A DNA stretch of 17,645 nucleotides from an uncultured Bacilli bacterium (GTDB lineage Bacteria > Bacillota_I > Bacilli_A > RF39 > UBA660), in assembly GCA_947629425.1 (NCBI GenBank), contig CANRDR010000016.1, positions 1-17,645 of the forward strand, read 5' to 3'. Position numbers and translations under genes: made by a program. Below, piece after piece: positions 7,858 through 15,745 of this stretch. Numbering within the stretch: the first letter of the stretch is position 1; every line of letters starts with the position of its first letter. The notes under the pieces were generated by a model that saw only the letters and a program-made list of their open reading frames with translations, made no database searches and was not told the origin of the DNA.

Positions 7858-9184
7858 CTTTATCATTATCTATCTCAACATAATCTATTAAATGCTCTAT
7901 AATACTTCTTTGCTCACTAAAACTCATATAGTTCCATGTTTGACTGATATTTTTTACAATATCATGTGATATTTTCATATCTTTTTCTCTTTGTATATTA
8001 TTTGCAAGTTTGATATTTATTATTTCTCTTTCTTTTTCTAATTCTTTTATTTTTTTGCTAGTTTCTTCTACTACTATACCCTCCGAAATAAATTTGAGTA
8101 AATTTTCTATTTGCTTATTTATTTTTTCTTTTCTTGTTTCCATTTCACTTATAACATTTACTTTAGTAAGATTAAAAGTTTCCTTAAATAAATCTTCGTT
8201 CAAACTCATAGAAAATAATTGTTCTATTACAATATGTTCAATTTCAAAAGCATCCCAACTCTTATTTTTACAATTTGGATCTTTTACAAATCTCGGTTTA
8301 CTTTTTTGTCTTGAATAACAATATAAAATTAATCTTTTTCCACTTTTTTGATAACGATATTTTGCTCCACAATGTCCACAAATAATTTTACCAGATAACA
8401 GATAATGTTTCTCAAATTTTACTTTACTTCTTAATTTATTAACTCTTAATATTTCTTCATATAATTCTTTTGAAACAACTGCTTCATGAAGTCCTTCAAA
8501 TATTTCATTTTTATAAGGTATTACACCTGTATTAGTTATGGATAGTAATCTTTGTTGCACTAGTCTCTCATCCATGTTTACTATTTGCCCTATATATCTA
8601 AAACTTTTTCCACTTAAATATAATGAAATCATTTTATTTAAAATTTCAACTTGTTCTGGTACTGGTATAAGTATTCCTTTTTCTTTATCATAAGTATAAG
8701 GAAAAGGAATTTTACCACCGCCTCTCCACAATCCTGATTCTGCTCTTTTTCTAATTCCAATTCTTGTTCTTTCTAAAATTGTTTCTCTTTCTAATTGAGC
8801 AAAAACAGATAAAACGCCAATCATTGCTTTACCAAAAGGACTTGTAGTATCAAAATTTTCTCTCATGGATATAAAACCTACATTATATTTATTAAATATC
8901 TCTTCTATTAAATATAAAGTATCTTTTTGACTACGTGATATTCTATCAAGTTTAAAGACCATAACTGCATCTATTGCATTTTGCTTTACATCTTGTATTA
9001 ATTTTTGAATTGCCGGCCTATTTAAATCTTTACCACTATAGCCACCATCTATGTAGTATTCATATTCAGTAAAACCTTTACTCTTAGCATAATTTAAAAG
9101 AAATTCTTTTTGAGCATCTATTGAATAACCCTCTAATTGTATATCTGTAGAAACTCTAGCATATAATCCTGCCTTTATAAACAT
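7832..9184 (-). CDS. large serine recombinase (element 2)
   Basis: This 450-aa site-specific recombinase has the catalytic serine in AGLYARVSTD (S12), the arginine motif FKLDRISRSQKDT, and FAQLERETILERTR at the end of the resolvase domain. A recombinase domain (about 155-255), a zinc ribbon starting CGHCGAKYRYQ with a later cysteine pair, and a coiled coil (about 345-415) follow. It is clearly diverged from the element 1 recombinase. The only good in-frame ATG (9184) follows GGAGGA with almost no spacing, so the true start may differ slightly, but it must lie before the AGLYARVS motif. Its 3' end abuts the permease breakpoint, as expected next to an attachment site. Confidence 0.92.
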   Translation of the reverse strand: MFIKAGLYARVSTDIQLEGYSIDAQKEFLLNYAKSKGFTEYEYYIDGGYSGKDLNRPAIQKLIQDVKQNAIDAVMVFKLDRISRSQKDTLYLIEEIFNKYNVGFISMRENFDTTSPFGKAMIGVLSVFAQLERETILERTRIGIRKRAESGLWRGGGKIPFPYTYDKEKGILIPVPEQVEILNKMISLYLSGKSFRYIGQIVNMDERLVQQRLLSITNTGVIPYKNEIFEGLHEAVVSKELYEEILRVNKLRSKVKFEKHYLLSGKIICGHCGAKYRYQKSGKRLILYCYSRQKSKPRFVKDPNCKNKSWDAFEIEHIVIEQLFSMSLNEDLFKETFNLTKVNVISEMETRKEKINKQIENLLKFISEGIVVEETSKKIKELEKEREIINIKLANNIQREKDMKISHDIVKNISQTWNYMSFSEQRSIIEHLIDYVEIDNDKVSIFYNIS

Positions 9185-9266
9185 TCCTCCAATTCTACAA
9201 TAAAGGCATTTTTAAGAATTATAAACTTACAAAAACATACTAGCATGCTTTTATTAAAAAGTAAAA

Positions 9267-9392
9267 TCATTTTTCCCCTTTAATATACTTTTTTATAATT
9301 TCATAAATAAATTTATCAGTTATAACTAAATCTTTAGGATTAATTTTTTGTTTTTTTGAATTATAATTAAAAACTTTTATATCTTCATTCAT
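9267..9392 (-). CDS. small 41-aa protein upstream of recombinase 2
   Basis: The ORF begins MNEDIKVFNYNSKKQKINPK and ends KKYIKGEK; it is very lysine-rich. GGGTGG lies a few bases before the ATG. It sits about 80 bp upstream of the recombinase on the same strand, with a possible promoter at 9417-9445. I do not recognise it. The element 1 recombinase also has a 41-aa ORF just upstream, though the two peptides do not look alike in sequence. Confidence 0.5.
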   Translation of the reverse strand: MNEDIKVFNYNSKKQKINPKDLVITDKFIYEIIKKYIKGEK

Positions 9393-9416
9393 TTAACCAC
9401 CCTAATAAAGTTTATT

Positions 9417-9445
9417 AATATAAAAAAATAATAATAACTAAACAA
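9417..9445 (-). promoter_or_regulatory. possible promoter of the recombinase 2 unit
   Basis: On the minus strand TTGTTT (9445-9440) and TATATT (9422-9417) are 17 bp apart, just upstream of the 41-aa ORF. The -35 is a partial match. Confidence 0.4.
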
Positions 9446-10030
9446 CATGTATTTTACCTAAATTTTGATAAAAATTTTTAATATAAATCTCTATCTTATT
9501 TTGTTTCAACTCAATATGTATTTGATCTGTATTTATTTGTCCTAAAATTAATGTTCTTTCTAATGTTGATAATTCTTTATCTAAATTTATAATACAATAT
9601 TTACTATTATTTTTTATTTTATAAATAGTCTTTACATTGCACTTTAATATTTCTTTTATCTTTTTTACTGTTTTATTTAAAATCTGTTTTTCAAACTCTA
9701 ATTTTTCTTTATAAAAATCACTGTATCTCTAAATATAGGATATCCTTTAATAGAAAAAATAATAGTTTTATAATGTAATTTTTTAATTTCATCAGGTGTT
9801 AATAAATCTCTTGATATTAAAGATGTAGATTTATTTGTATTATCATTTAGTTTACTTAAAGATTGACTTATACTATTAGTAGAATAGTTGTTTTACCTAA
9901 TCTTTTTGAAATGTTTTCTGCTGTTTCTTGAGTATTTGTTTTTAAATATATTAATCCACAATTATCTAATATTATTCTTGCAACTTCTTTGCCATAAACA
10001 TTTTCTAATTGTGAAAATGATTGTATAAAA
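9438..10030 (-). pseudogene. VirD4/TraG-type coupling protein, C-terminal remnant
   Basis: Read on the minus strand in pieces, the sequence matches the C-terminal part of type IV coupling proteins, the ATPases that feed DNA to a conjugation channel. The first piece is QSFSQLENVYGKEVARIILD followed by NCGLIYLKTNTQETAENIS. After a frameshift near 9880 it reads TNSISQSLSKLNDN and then LLTPDEIKKL. After a second shift near 9720 it reads DFYKEKLEFEKQILNKTVKK and runs to a stop at 9438-9440. The N-terminal part with Walker A is absent; the fragment starts at the edge of the 172-bp repeat. It shows that element 2, or an older element here, was once conjugative. Identification rests on the QSFSQLENVYG and LLTPDEI patterns. 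Confidence 0.65.
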
Positions 10031-10195
10031 AAATATTGTAAAAATATAAAAAAAGGAATACCTGTTGAATTAATTAATGATAATAAATATTTTTATTATT
10101 ATAATAGAATACCTTTTTTTAAAGAACATTTTTTATTGCATAAATTTGATGAATTAAATAATAGATCTTTATATTATGATTTTTTAAATCAAAAT
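10024..10195 (-). repeat. 172-bp perfect inverted copy of part of the amidohydrolase gene
   Basis: This block equals the reverse complement of 14241-14412 over all 172 bases; identity ends abruptly at both sides. Read on the plus strand it encodes residues about 72-128 of the amidohydrolase (including KKGIPVELINDNKYFYYY) with no start or the rest of the gene. The other copy lies in an intact gene, so this one is the copy. It interrupts or abuts the coupling-protein remnant. From 10196 to 10331 no gene is recognisable. Confidence 0.95.
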
Positions 10196-10331
10196 ATCCA
10201 TCATTTGATACTGGAGTATTTCCTAAAAAAAATAAAATAAAACATTGACTATATTTTTTAGATAAGATAAGAAAGAATAAAATTAAGAAAGTGTGAAAAG
10301 TAATTCATACATATTTTTTAAAGAAGAAAAA

Positions 10332-10600
10332 AAATAATCTTTTTGCCTTTTTGAAGATTAGGCATTAAGATTATTTTTATTTAAAGAATACGTGGCACGT
10401 TTTGTTGCGTTAGCAATGAAAGTGGCAATAGTATTCTTTCTTTTTATTTAAACTTGATTTAAATAAAAAGGCAATAACTTTGCTTACGATAGTTTGTAAT
10501 GTTATTGCTTAAATTGGGGTTTCAAAAGGGGAATTTTCCCTTTGCCCACTGTTATTGGCTTGCCAATAGCGTAGTAGGTTACTATTTTGTCTAAAATAGT
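10332..10600. repeat. hairpin-rich block, possible oriT or structured RNA
   Basis: At least six inverted repeats are packed into 270 bp: AATAATCTT/AAGATTATT (10333, 10367), AAAGAATAC/GTATTCTTT (10383, 10431), GCAATAAC/GTTATTGC (10471, 10501), AAAGGG/CCCTTT (10525, 10538), TATTGGC/GCCAATA (10553, 10562) and ACTATTTT/AAAATAGT (10581, 10593). G+C is higher than in the surrounding spacers. Beside a conjugation-gene remnant, an origin of transfer is one reading; a structured RNA or stacked terminators downstream of the ThrRS gene are others. The 10601-10681 spacer shows nothing. Confidence 0.5.
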
Positions 10601-10681
10601 TAAATTTTCTAATTTTATTTAATTTAGTAAATATATTGTATATAAAATTTTTATTTATAAATACATTAGTTAATAATTTTA

Positions 10682-12424
10682 TTATCTATTATACTTAAAA
10701 TCATTAGCTGGATTAATACTTTTTTTCTTTACTAATTCAATTACATTTTTTCTTGAATCTGCATACATATTTTTATCACCAAAATTTCTGTAACTGATAG
10801 TTTTAGAATCTACTTCCCTATCACCTATTATAAAAGTCATAGGAATTTTCTTTAATATGCTTTCTCTTAATTTATAACCTAATTTTTCATTTCTAACATC
10901 TAAAGTTGTTCTTATATCATCACAAGATAATTCATCATTTATATAATTTGCATAATCAATTAATTTTTCATCATTGTTAACTGGTATAATATTTACTTGA
11001 GTAGATGATAACCATAATGGTAAAGCACCTTTATATTGTTCAGTTAATATACCTATAAATCTTTCAATAGATCCTAAAATAACTCTATGTAACATTACAG
11101 GTCGATGCTGTTTTCCATCTTCTCCTATATATGAAAGATCAAATCTTTCAGACATTTGAAAATCTAATTGTATAGTACCACATTGCCAATCTCTCCCTAA
11201 ACAATCTTTTAAATGAAAATCAATTTTAGGACCATAAAAAGCACCATCACCTTCATTAATTGTATATTTTTTATTACATCTATTTAAAGCTTGTTTTAAT
11301 GAATTTTCAGCTAAATTCCATACTTCGTCAGATCCCATAGAATTTTCAGGTCTAGTTGATAATTCTATTGTATATGTAAATCCAAATAATTTATATACAT
11401 CATCAATTAAAGATATCAAATTAGATATTTCAGATTCTATTTGATTAGGTAAACAAAAAATGTGAGCATCATCTTGAGTGAACGTTCTTACTCTAAATAA
11501 TCCATTTAAAGTACCACTTGCTTCATGTCTATGCACTTGTCCTAATTCACCATATCTAATAGGAAATTCTTTATATGAATGAGGTTGATTTTTATAAACC
11601 ATCATACAGCCAGGACAATTCATTGGCTTTAAAGCATATGATATATATCCAACATTAGTTGTGTACATATTATCCTTATAATGTTCCCAATGTCCAGATG
11701 TATGCCATAACTTCTCACTCATTATCATAGGAGTTTTTATTTCTTGATATCCATTTTTTTTATGTAGTTTCTTCCAAAATTCAACTAACTTATCATAAAC
11801 AATAACTCCATTTGGAAGCCAAAAGGGCATACCCTGAGCCACATCATCAAACATAAATAAACCTAATTCTTTACCTAATTTTCTATGATCTCTTTGTTTT
11901 GCTTCTTCTATTTTATTTTTATAATCTTTTAGCTCTTTTAAAGTATTAAAAGCTATTCCATTTACTCTAGTTAAAGATTTATTTGAAGAATCATTATTCC
12001 AATATGCACTACTCACGTTTAATAGTGCCATTGAAAAATTAGAGTAATCTACATCGAGATATTCATTTAAAAAAATATCTTTATATTCACCTATTTTAAT
12101 CACATTAATAATATTGCTTTTTAATGATCCAATTATTTCCTTTTTATAAGTATTATCATTAAATTCTGCTAAAGCTTCATCTTTAGTCATTTTCATAATT
12201 ATCGGTTTTTCTATTAATTTAATATTATTTTTTATATAATTATTAATTGACTCTAATTCATTTAAAGACAAAACTTTTTCATTTAAATCAATATCAGAAT
12301 AAAATCCTTTCTCAGTTACGCCGATTCTACCAAATTTAGCATTTGGATATTTTTTTAAGAGAATGCTATTAAATATATAAGCACTAATCAAATTAATATA
12401 CTCAAATTTTTCTTTATTATTCAT
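10682..12424 (-). CDS. threonyl-tRNA synthetase-like protein, TGS-less with degenerate editing domain
   Basis: This 580-aa class II synthetase charges tRNA-Thr, judging by its complete catalytic core. Zinc ligands are C270 (KPMNC), H321 (TQDDAHIF) and H446 (VMLHRVILGS). The motif 3 arginine is R455 (GSIERFIG), and an anticodon-binding domain spans about 475-580. It differs from housekeeping ThrRS: the N-terminal TGS domain is missing, and the editing domain (about 1-180) has lost its active-site residues. The HxxxH pair is replaced by L12 and Y16 (NLISAYIF), and the CxxxH pair by D126 and F130 (YLDVDYSNF). It ends the peptide-modification operon. A role as resistant copy or as Thr-tRNA supplier is inference. 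The ATG at 12424 follows GGAGGG; the upstream TTG is too close. Confidence 0.9.
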   Translation of the reverse strand: MNNKEKFEYINLISAYIFNSILLKKYPNAKFGRIGVTEKGFYSDIDLNEKVLSLNELESINNYIKNNIKLIEKPIIMKMTKDEALAEFNDNTYKKEIIGSLKSNIINVIKIGEYKDIFLNEYLDVDYSNFSMALLNVSSAYWNNDSSNKSLTRVNGIAFNTLKELKDYKNKIEEAKQRDHRKLGKELGLFMFDDVAQGMPFWLPNGVIVYDKLVEFWKKLHKKNGYQEIKTPMIMSEKLWHTSGHWEHYKDNMYTTNVGYISYALKPMNCPGCMMVYKNQPHSYKEFPIRYGELGQVHRHEASGTLNGLFRVRTFTQDDAHIFCLPNQIESEISNLISLIDDVYKLFGFTYTIELSTRPENSMGSDEVWNLAENSLKQALNRCNKKYTINEGDGAFYGPKIDFHLKDCLGRDWQCGTIQLDFQMSERFDLSYIGEDGKQHRPVMLHRVILGSIERFIGILTEQYKGALPLWLSSTQVNIIPVNNDEKLIDYANYINDELSCDDIRTTLDVRNEKLGYKLRESILKKIPMTFIIGDREVDSKTISYRNFGDKNMYADSRKNVIELVKKKSINPANDFKYNR

Positions 12425-12443
12425 CAAAACCCTCCTCTAATAT

Positions 12444-12926
12444 TTATAAATAATACTTGTATATATTTTCTATATATGTATTATCATTTAATTTAAAGTC
12501 ACAATTACCAATGAATTCTCCACCAATTTTTTTATAAAATTCATTAGCACTATTTTCTTTTAATGTGCTTATTAATACATATTTATAATTATCTTTTAAT
12601 TGTTCAAAAATGAAATTAACCATTTGTGTTCCGATTTTTTTGTTCTTATAATTTGAGTCAACATACAAAGCATATACTTCAGCATAATTATCATCATATC
12701 CTTTTTTATTCTTACCATACCTAGCCATAGCAACAACTTTACCTTCTAATTCACAAACTACATATTGATCTATTTTATCTCTTATTTTTTGCACATTTTC
12801 TTCATCATATCCGTTTAAATTATCCAAAAAATCTTTTGGGAATATATCCTTATATGTTTCTTTCCACCCAGAAACGTTAATATAATTTATTTGTTCAGCA
12901 TCACTTATTTTAGCTAATCTTATCAT
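12444..12926 (-). CDS. GNAT family N-acetyltransferase
   Basis: This 160-aa protein has the GNAT fold. The N-terminal strand-helix is IRLAKISDAEQINYI, followed by SGWKETYKDIFP. The acetyl-CoA motif is VYALYVDSNYKNKKIGTQMV, and a C-terminal NEFYKKIGGEF segment is present. These enzymes move an acetyl group from acetyl-CoA to an amine; some relatives use aminoacyl-tRNA instead. Its ATG overlaps the kinase stop (ATGA), and its ribosome-binding site GGAGG lies inside the kinase gene, so the two are translationally coupled. In this operon it could modify the peptide N-terminus or a lysine, or provide self-protection; the substrate is unknown. Confidence 0.88.
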   Translation of the reverse strand: MIRLAKISDAEQINYINVSGWKETYKDIFPKDFLDNLNGYDEENVQKIRDKIDQYVVCELEGKVVAMARYGKNKKGYDDNYAEVYALYVDSNYKNKKIGTQMVNFIFEQLKDNYKYVLISTLKENSANEFYKKIGGEFIGNCDFKLNDNTYIENIYKYYL

Positions 12927-13870
12927 ATCTTAACCTCCTTTAATAAATTGTACATTTTATTTATTAACAAATATAACTCTTTTAAACAATTATTAAATTC
13001 TTTATAATTATCTTCATTTAATAAAACATATCCATTAAATGAAATTATTTTTAATATAATAACTGCTAATACACCATCAATCGTTAAATTATATCTTTGA
13101 CTATACTTATTATATATATCAACATAAGTATTTATATAATTAAGAATATTAATTTTTTTATTAAAAATATCATATATATTATCATATCTTTTTAAAATAC
13201 AATCCACAAAATCTACATAAATACTACTTTTTATTGCTAAGTCAAAATCAATAATATAAAAATCATTTTTACTTATAATAATATTATTCGATGTTATATC
13301 ATTATGGATAATACAATCACTAATACTGTAATGTGTTATAAAATATTTATAACAATTATCATAAATTTTTATAATTTCATTTATGTATTTACGATTATTA
13401 TAAAACACTAAATTATATTTTTCAAATATTTTTTTTCTTGGAAATATGTAATACTTTTGTTTAAATCCTAACAATAAATTATCTAAATAATAATTTCTAC
13501 AAATAAATTTGTATTTATAATATTGTTTTTTTGATAATTCCTTTTTATAACTACTACTAACATTGTGAAATTTAGAAATAAATTTAATTAATCTTTCAAT
13601 ATTCATGTCACTATTATCAGGTTCAATATATTCTTGAATTTCATATATTTTATTCTTAATAAAAATGCTAGAAATAATTTTTGCAGTATTAATTCTATTA
13701 GAAATTAAATATTTAATAAAATCGTGTTGTTCCAATATTCTCTTTCTGCTTAAAGGGACACTTATTTCTTTTAATATATATTTTTTTTTATCAATTTCTA
13801 TTAAGCTAACATTTTCACTTATTCTTTTTATAATTGAATAATTATTTTCTAAGAACTTTTTCTTTAACAT
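12923..13870 (-). CDS. APH/CotS-like small-molecule or peptide kinase
   Basis: This 315-aa protein matches the aminoglycoside phosphotransferase/CotS-type kinase fold. It has an ATP-site lysine (YILKEIS, K34), the catalytic loop IIHNDITSNNIII (H189, D191, N195 or N196), and the metal-binding DFD (208-210). It is extremely rich in Ile, Lys, Tyr and Asn, reflecting the very low G+C of this gene. It overlaps the amidohydrolase gene by 29 bases, so the two are probably made together. The ribosome-binding site is weak (GGAG, 13 bases before ATG). In a peptide operon such a kinase might phosphorylate the product or its Ser/Thr residues, or inactivate it; the substrate cannot be read. Confidence 0.8.
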   Translation of the reverse strand: MLKKKFLENNYSIIKRISENVSLIEIDKKKYILKEISVPLSRKRILEQHDFIKYLISNRINTAKIISSIFIKNKIYEIQEYIEPDNSDMNIERLIKFISKFHNVSSSYKKELSKKQYYKYKFICRNYYLDNLLLGFKQKYYIFPRKKIFEKYNLVFYNNRKYINEIIKIYDNCYKYFITHYSISDCIIHNDITSNNIIISKNDFYIIDFDLAIKSSIYVDFVDCILKRYDNIYDIFNKKINILNYINTYVDIYNKYSQRYNLTIDGVLAVIILKIISFNGYVLLNEDNYKEFNNCLKELYLLINKMYNLLKEVKI

Positions 13871-14624
13871 AATTAAAATTATTCTCCATTAAATTATTAA
13901 AATCAATTGATGTTAGAATTTTATTAATTTTATTAATTCTACTTTCTTCATCTTTCATATTAAAATCATAAGGAAAATCTGAACCATATAAAATTCTGCT
14001 AGAATCAATAATACTTAAAGCCATTTTAATATTATAAATATTACTAATAGTAGATATATCAAAATATATATTTGTATAATTTTTAAATTCTAATAATACT
14101 TCTTCAATAAAAGTTGTATTTTCATAAGTATCTCTTCCAAGATGAGCTATTATTATATTCATTTTAGGAAACATATTAATTAATTTTTTTATATATTCTA
14201 TTCTTATCTTATCATTACAATGTAATATTAAATAACCTTCATTTTGATTTAAAAAATCATAATATAAAGATCTATTATTTAATTCATCAAATTTATGCAA
14301 TAAAAAATGTTCTTTAAAAAAAGGTATTCTATTATAATAATAAAAATATTTATTATCATTAATTAATTCAACAGGTATTCCTTTTTTTATATTTTTACAA
14401 TATTTTTTTATAAATTCATTTTCTTGTTCAATATTAATTTCTTTAAAAACAATTGGTATAGCAAAGAAATCATTTATTAAATCTAAATATTCTTTTGTTT
14501 GTTTAATTGTTATAGGATTTACTGCTTTATATAATTTATATTTATTTAAAAAAACTGTATTACTTAGTATATCTTTTACTCTTTGATAATCACCTATATG
14601 TAAATGAGAATCATTATATTTCAT
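13842..14624 (-). CDS. amidohydrolase-2 family metal-dependent hydrolase
   Basis: This 260-aa TIM-barrel hydrolase shows the metal-binding HxH at the N-terminus (DSHLHIG, H7 and H9). Further sites are H135 (LILHC), H161 (IIAHLGR), D189 (IYFDIS) and D216 (ILYGSDFPY). Relatives hydrolyse amide, ester or C-C bonds, or decarboxylate small acids. The gene starts six bases after the radical SAM stop codon, and its ribosome-binding site GGAGG is formed by the last Trp-Arg codons of that gene. A perfect 172-bp piece of it (residues about 72-128) is repeated inverted at 10024-10195. In the operon it may act on the modified peptide, for example as a peptidase or deacylase; this is inference. Confidence 0.82.
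   Translation of the reverse strand: MKYNDSHLHIGDYQRVKDILSNTVFLNKYKLYKAVNPITIKQTKEYLDLINDFFAIPIVFKEINIEQENEFIKKYCKNIKKGIPVELINDNKYFYYYNRIPFFKEHFLLHKFDELNNRSLYYDFLNQNEGYLILHCNDKIRIEYIKKLINMFPKMNIIIAHLGRDTYENTTFIEEVLLEFKNYTNIYFDISTISNIYNIKMALSIIDSSRILYGSDFPYDFNMKDEESRINKINKILTSIDFNNLMENNFNYVKEKVLRK
14241..14412 (+). repeat. 172-bp inverted repeat, original copy inside the amidohydrolase gene
   Basis: This segment is the perfect reverse complement of 10024-10195. It lies in an intact reading frame and is therefore the likely source copy. The two copies bracket 10196-14240, which holds the ThrRS, GNAT and kinase genes. Confidence 0.95.
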
Positions 14625-14627
14625 AAT

Positions 14628-15686
14628 CTACCTCCAGCAACTTAAATCGGAACCCATAATATCACCAGTACGAGCTTTTGCTGAAGCTCTACATCCTCCA
14701 CATATTCTATTTAATTTACAATTACCACACTTTCCACTATATTTTTTACTAAATAATCTTTTCACAACAATACTATCTTCATATTGTTTTATCATATCAT
14801 CTGCATTTTTACATTTATTTATATCTAATATTTCATCCTCCATCATAGAACATGGAGTAATAATACCATCTGAATTGATATTTATAGAACTAATTGCTGC
14901 TGTACATCCTCCAAAAACACAATCACTTACAATGTCAAGATTATCGTAATCCTTTTCATATTCCAATAAAAATTTTAATGGATCTTCTGTTACTACCTCT
15001 AAAACATCTTTATTTTTTAAGGATTGATCAGCTATAATCTTCAAAAACTCCTTCTTTTGATTTGAATCTAAAGATAGTTTCCCATTTAGTGCTCTACCAA
15101 ATGGTATTACTGAACCAATACCTAAAATTTTTGAATTTTTTGATAAAGCATATTTCACCATATCATTAATTTGATATAAAGTTTCAGGAGTTATAGTCAT
15201 TCTAATTGAAGAATTAATATAGTCATAATTTTTTATTTTATCTAATACCTCATCACATTTTTTAAATGCACCTGGGTATCCTCTAAAATTATCGTGAATA
15301 CTTGGATCTAAACTATCTATACTTATTTGAATACATAAAAAATCCAACTTAAGGTTATTTAACTTTTCAAGAATTTCATCTGTTATTAATGATGCATTTG
15401 TCGTAATTACTATTTTTTCAAAACCCTTTTCTTTTGCCATTACTACATAATCAAATAAATTGTTATTTAAAAATGGCTCTCCTCCAGAAAATGTTATTTT
15501 AAAATCATCAGCTTTTACTTTATCTGCAAAATCAAGTATTTTTTTCATTTGTTCTACAGTAATCATTTTTCTAGGTTGTTTTGAAGCTCTACAATGTTTA
15601 CAATGCATATTACAATATCCTGTAAGTTCAACTTGTATTAATTCTAATTTTGTTTTATAAATTTCATTTTCTAATTCAATATACAA
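14628..15686 (-). CDS. radical SAM/SPASM peptide-modifying enzyme
   Basis: This 352-aa enzyme has the radical SAM motif CNMHCKHC (C25, C29, C32), the GGE motif (SGGEPFL) and a C-terminal SPASM-type region. That region has cysteines at 256, 261, 279, 320, 323, 329, 332 and 350 (CGNCKLNRICGGCRA, then GSDLSCW), enough for two auxiliary iron-sulfur clusters. Such enzymes often modify ribosomal peptides by thioether or C-C links. The gene directly follows a 26-aa Cys-rich peptide gene. The start is TTG at 15686, eight bases after AGGAGG; no ATG is available before the cluster motif. Heme- and PQQ-type SPASM relatives have similar C-termini, so peptide modification is inferred mainly from the neighbour. 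Confidence 0.9.
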   Translation of the reverse strand: MYIELENEIYKTKLELIQVELTGYCNMHCKHCRASKQPRKMITVEQMKKILDFADKVKADDFKITFSGGEPFLNNNLFDYVVMAKEKGFEKIVITTNASLITDEILEKLNNLKLDFLCIQISIDSLDPSIHDNFRGYPGAFKKCDEVLDKIKNYDYINSSIRMTITPETLYQINDMVKYALSKNSKILGIGSVIPFGRALNGKLSLDSNQKKEFLKIIADQSLKNKDVLEVVTEDPLKFLLEYEKDYDNLDIVSDCVFGGCTAAISSININSDGIITPCSMMEDEILDINKCKNADDMIKQYEDSIVVKRLFSKKYSGKCGNCKLNRICGGCRASAKARTGDIMGSDLSCWR

Positions 15687-15709
15687 TATAATTACCTCCT
15701 AATGATTTA

Positions 15710-15745
15710 AGTTCAAATGCACATGAATTCATGTGCATTTGAACT
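15710..15745 (-). promoter_or_regulatory. 36-bp perfect palindrome between peptide gene and radical SAM gene
   Basis: Two 18-base arms (AGTTCAAATGCACATGAA and its reverse complement) meet without a spacer. The palindrome starts at the last base of the peptide stop codon. No T-run follows, so it is more likely an RNA-stabilising or processing hairpin, or a partial attenuator, than a full terminator. It would keep peptide mRNA above enzyme mRNA. Confidence 0.85.

Larger units (their letters stand above)
7795..10600. mobile_element. Element 2: serine-recombinase element with conjugation remnant (right end not found)
   Basis: The permease frame breaks at about 7795, and a serine recombinase on the opposite strand ends 35 bp later, the same layout as element 1. 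Rightwards come a 41-aa ORF, a coupling-protein pseudogene and a hairpin-rich block. The rest of the permease, which would mark the right end, is not in the window, so the given end is a minimum. The peptide-modification operon further right may be cargo of this element; that is inference. Confidence 0.65.

Noticed and set aside
8010..8318. Plus-strand 102-codon ORF
   Set aside because: Antisense to the coiled-coil region of the element 2 recombinase; Ser/Phe/Leu-rich shadow.
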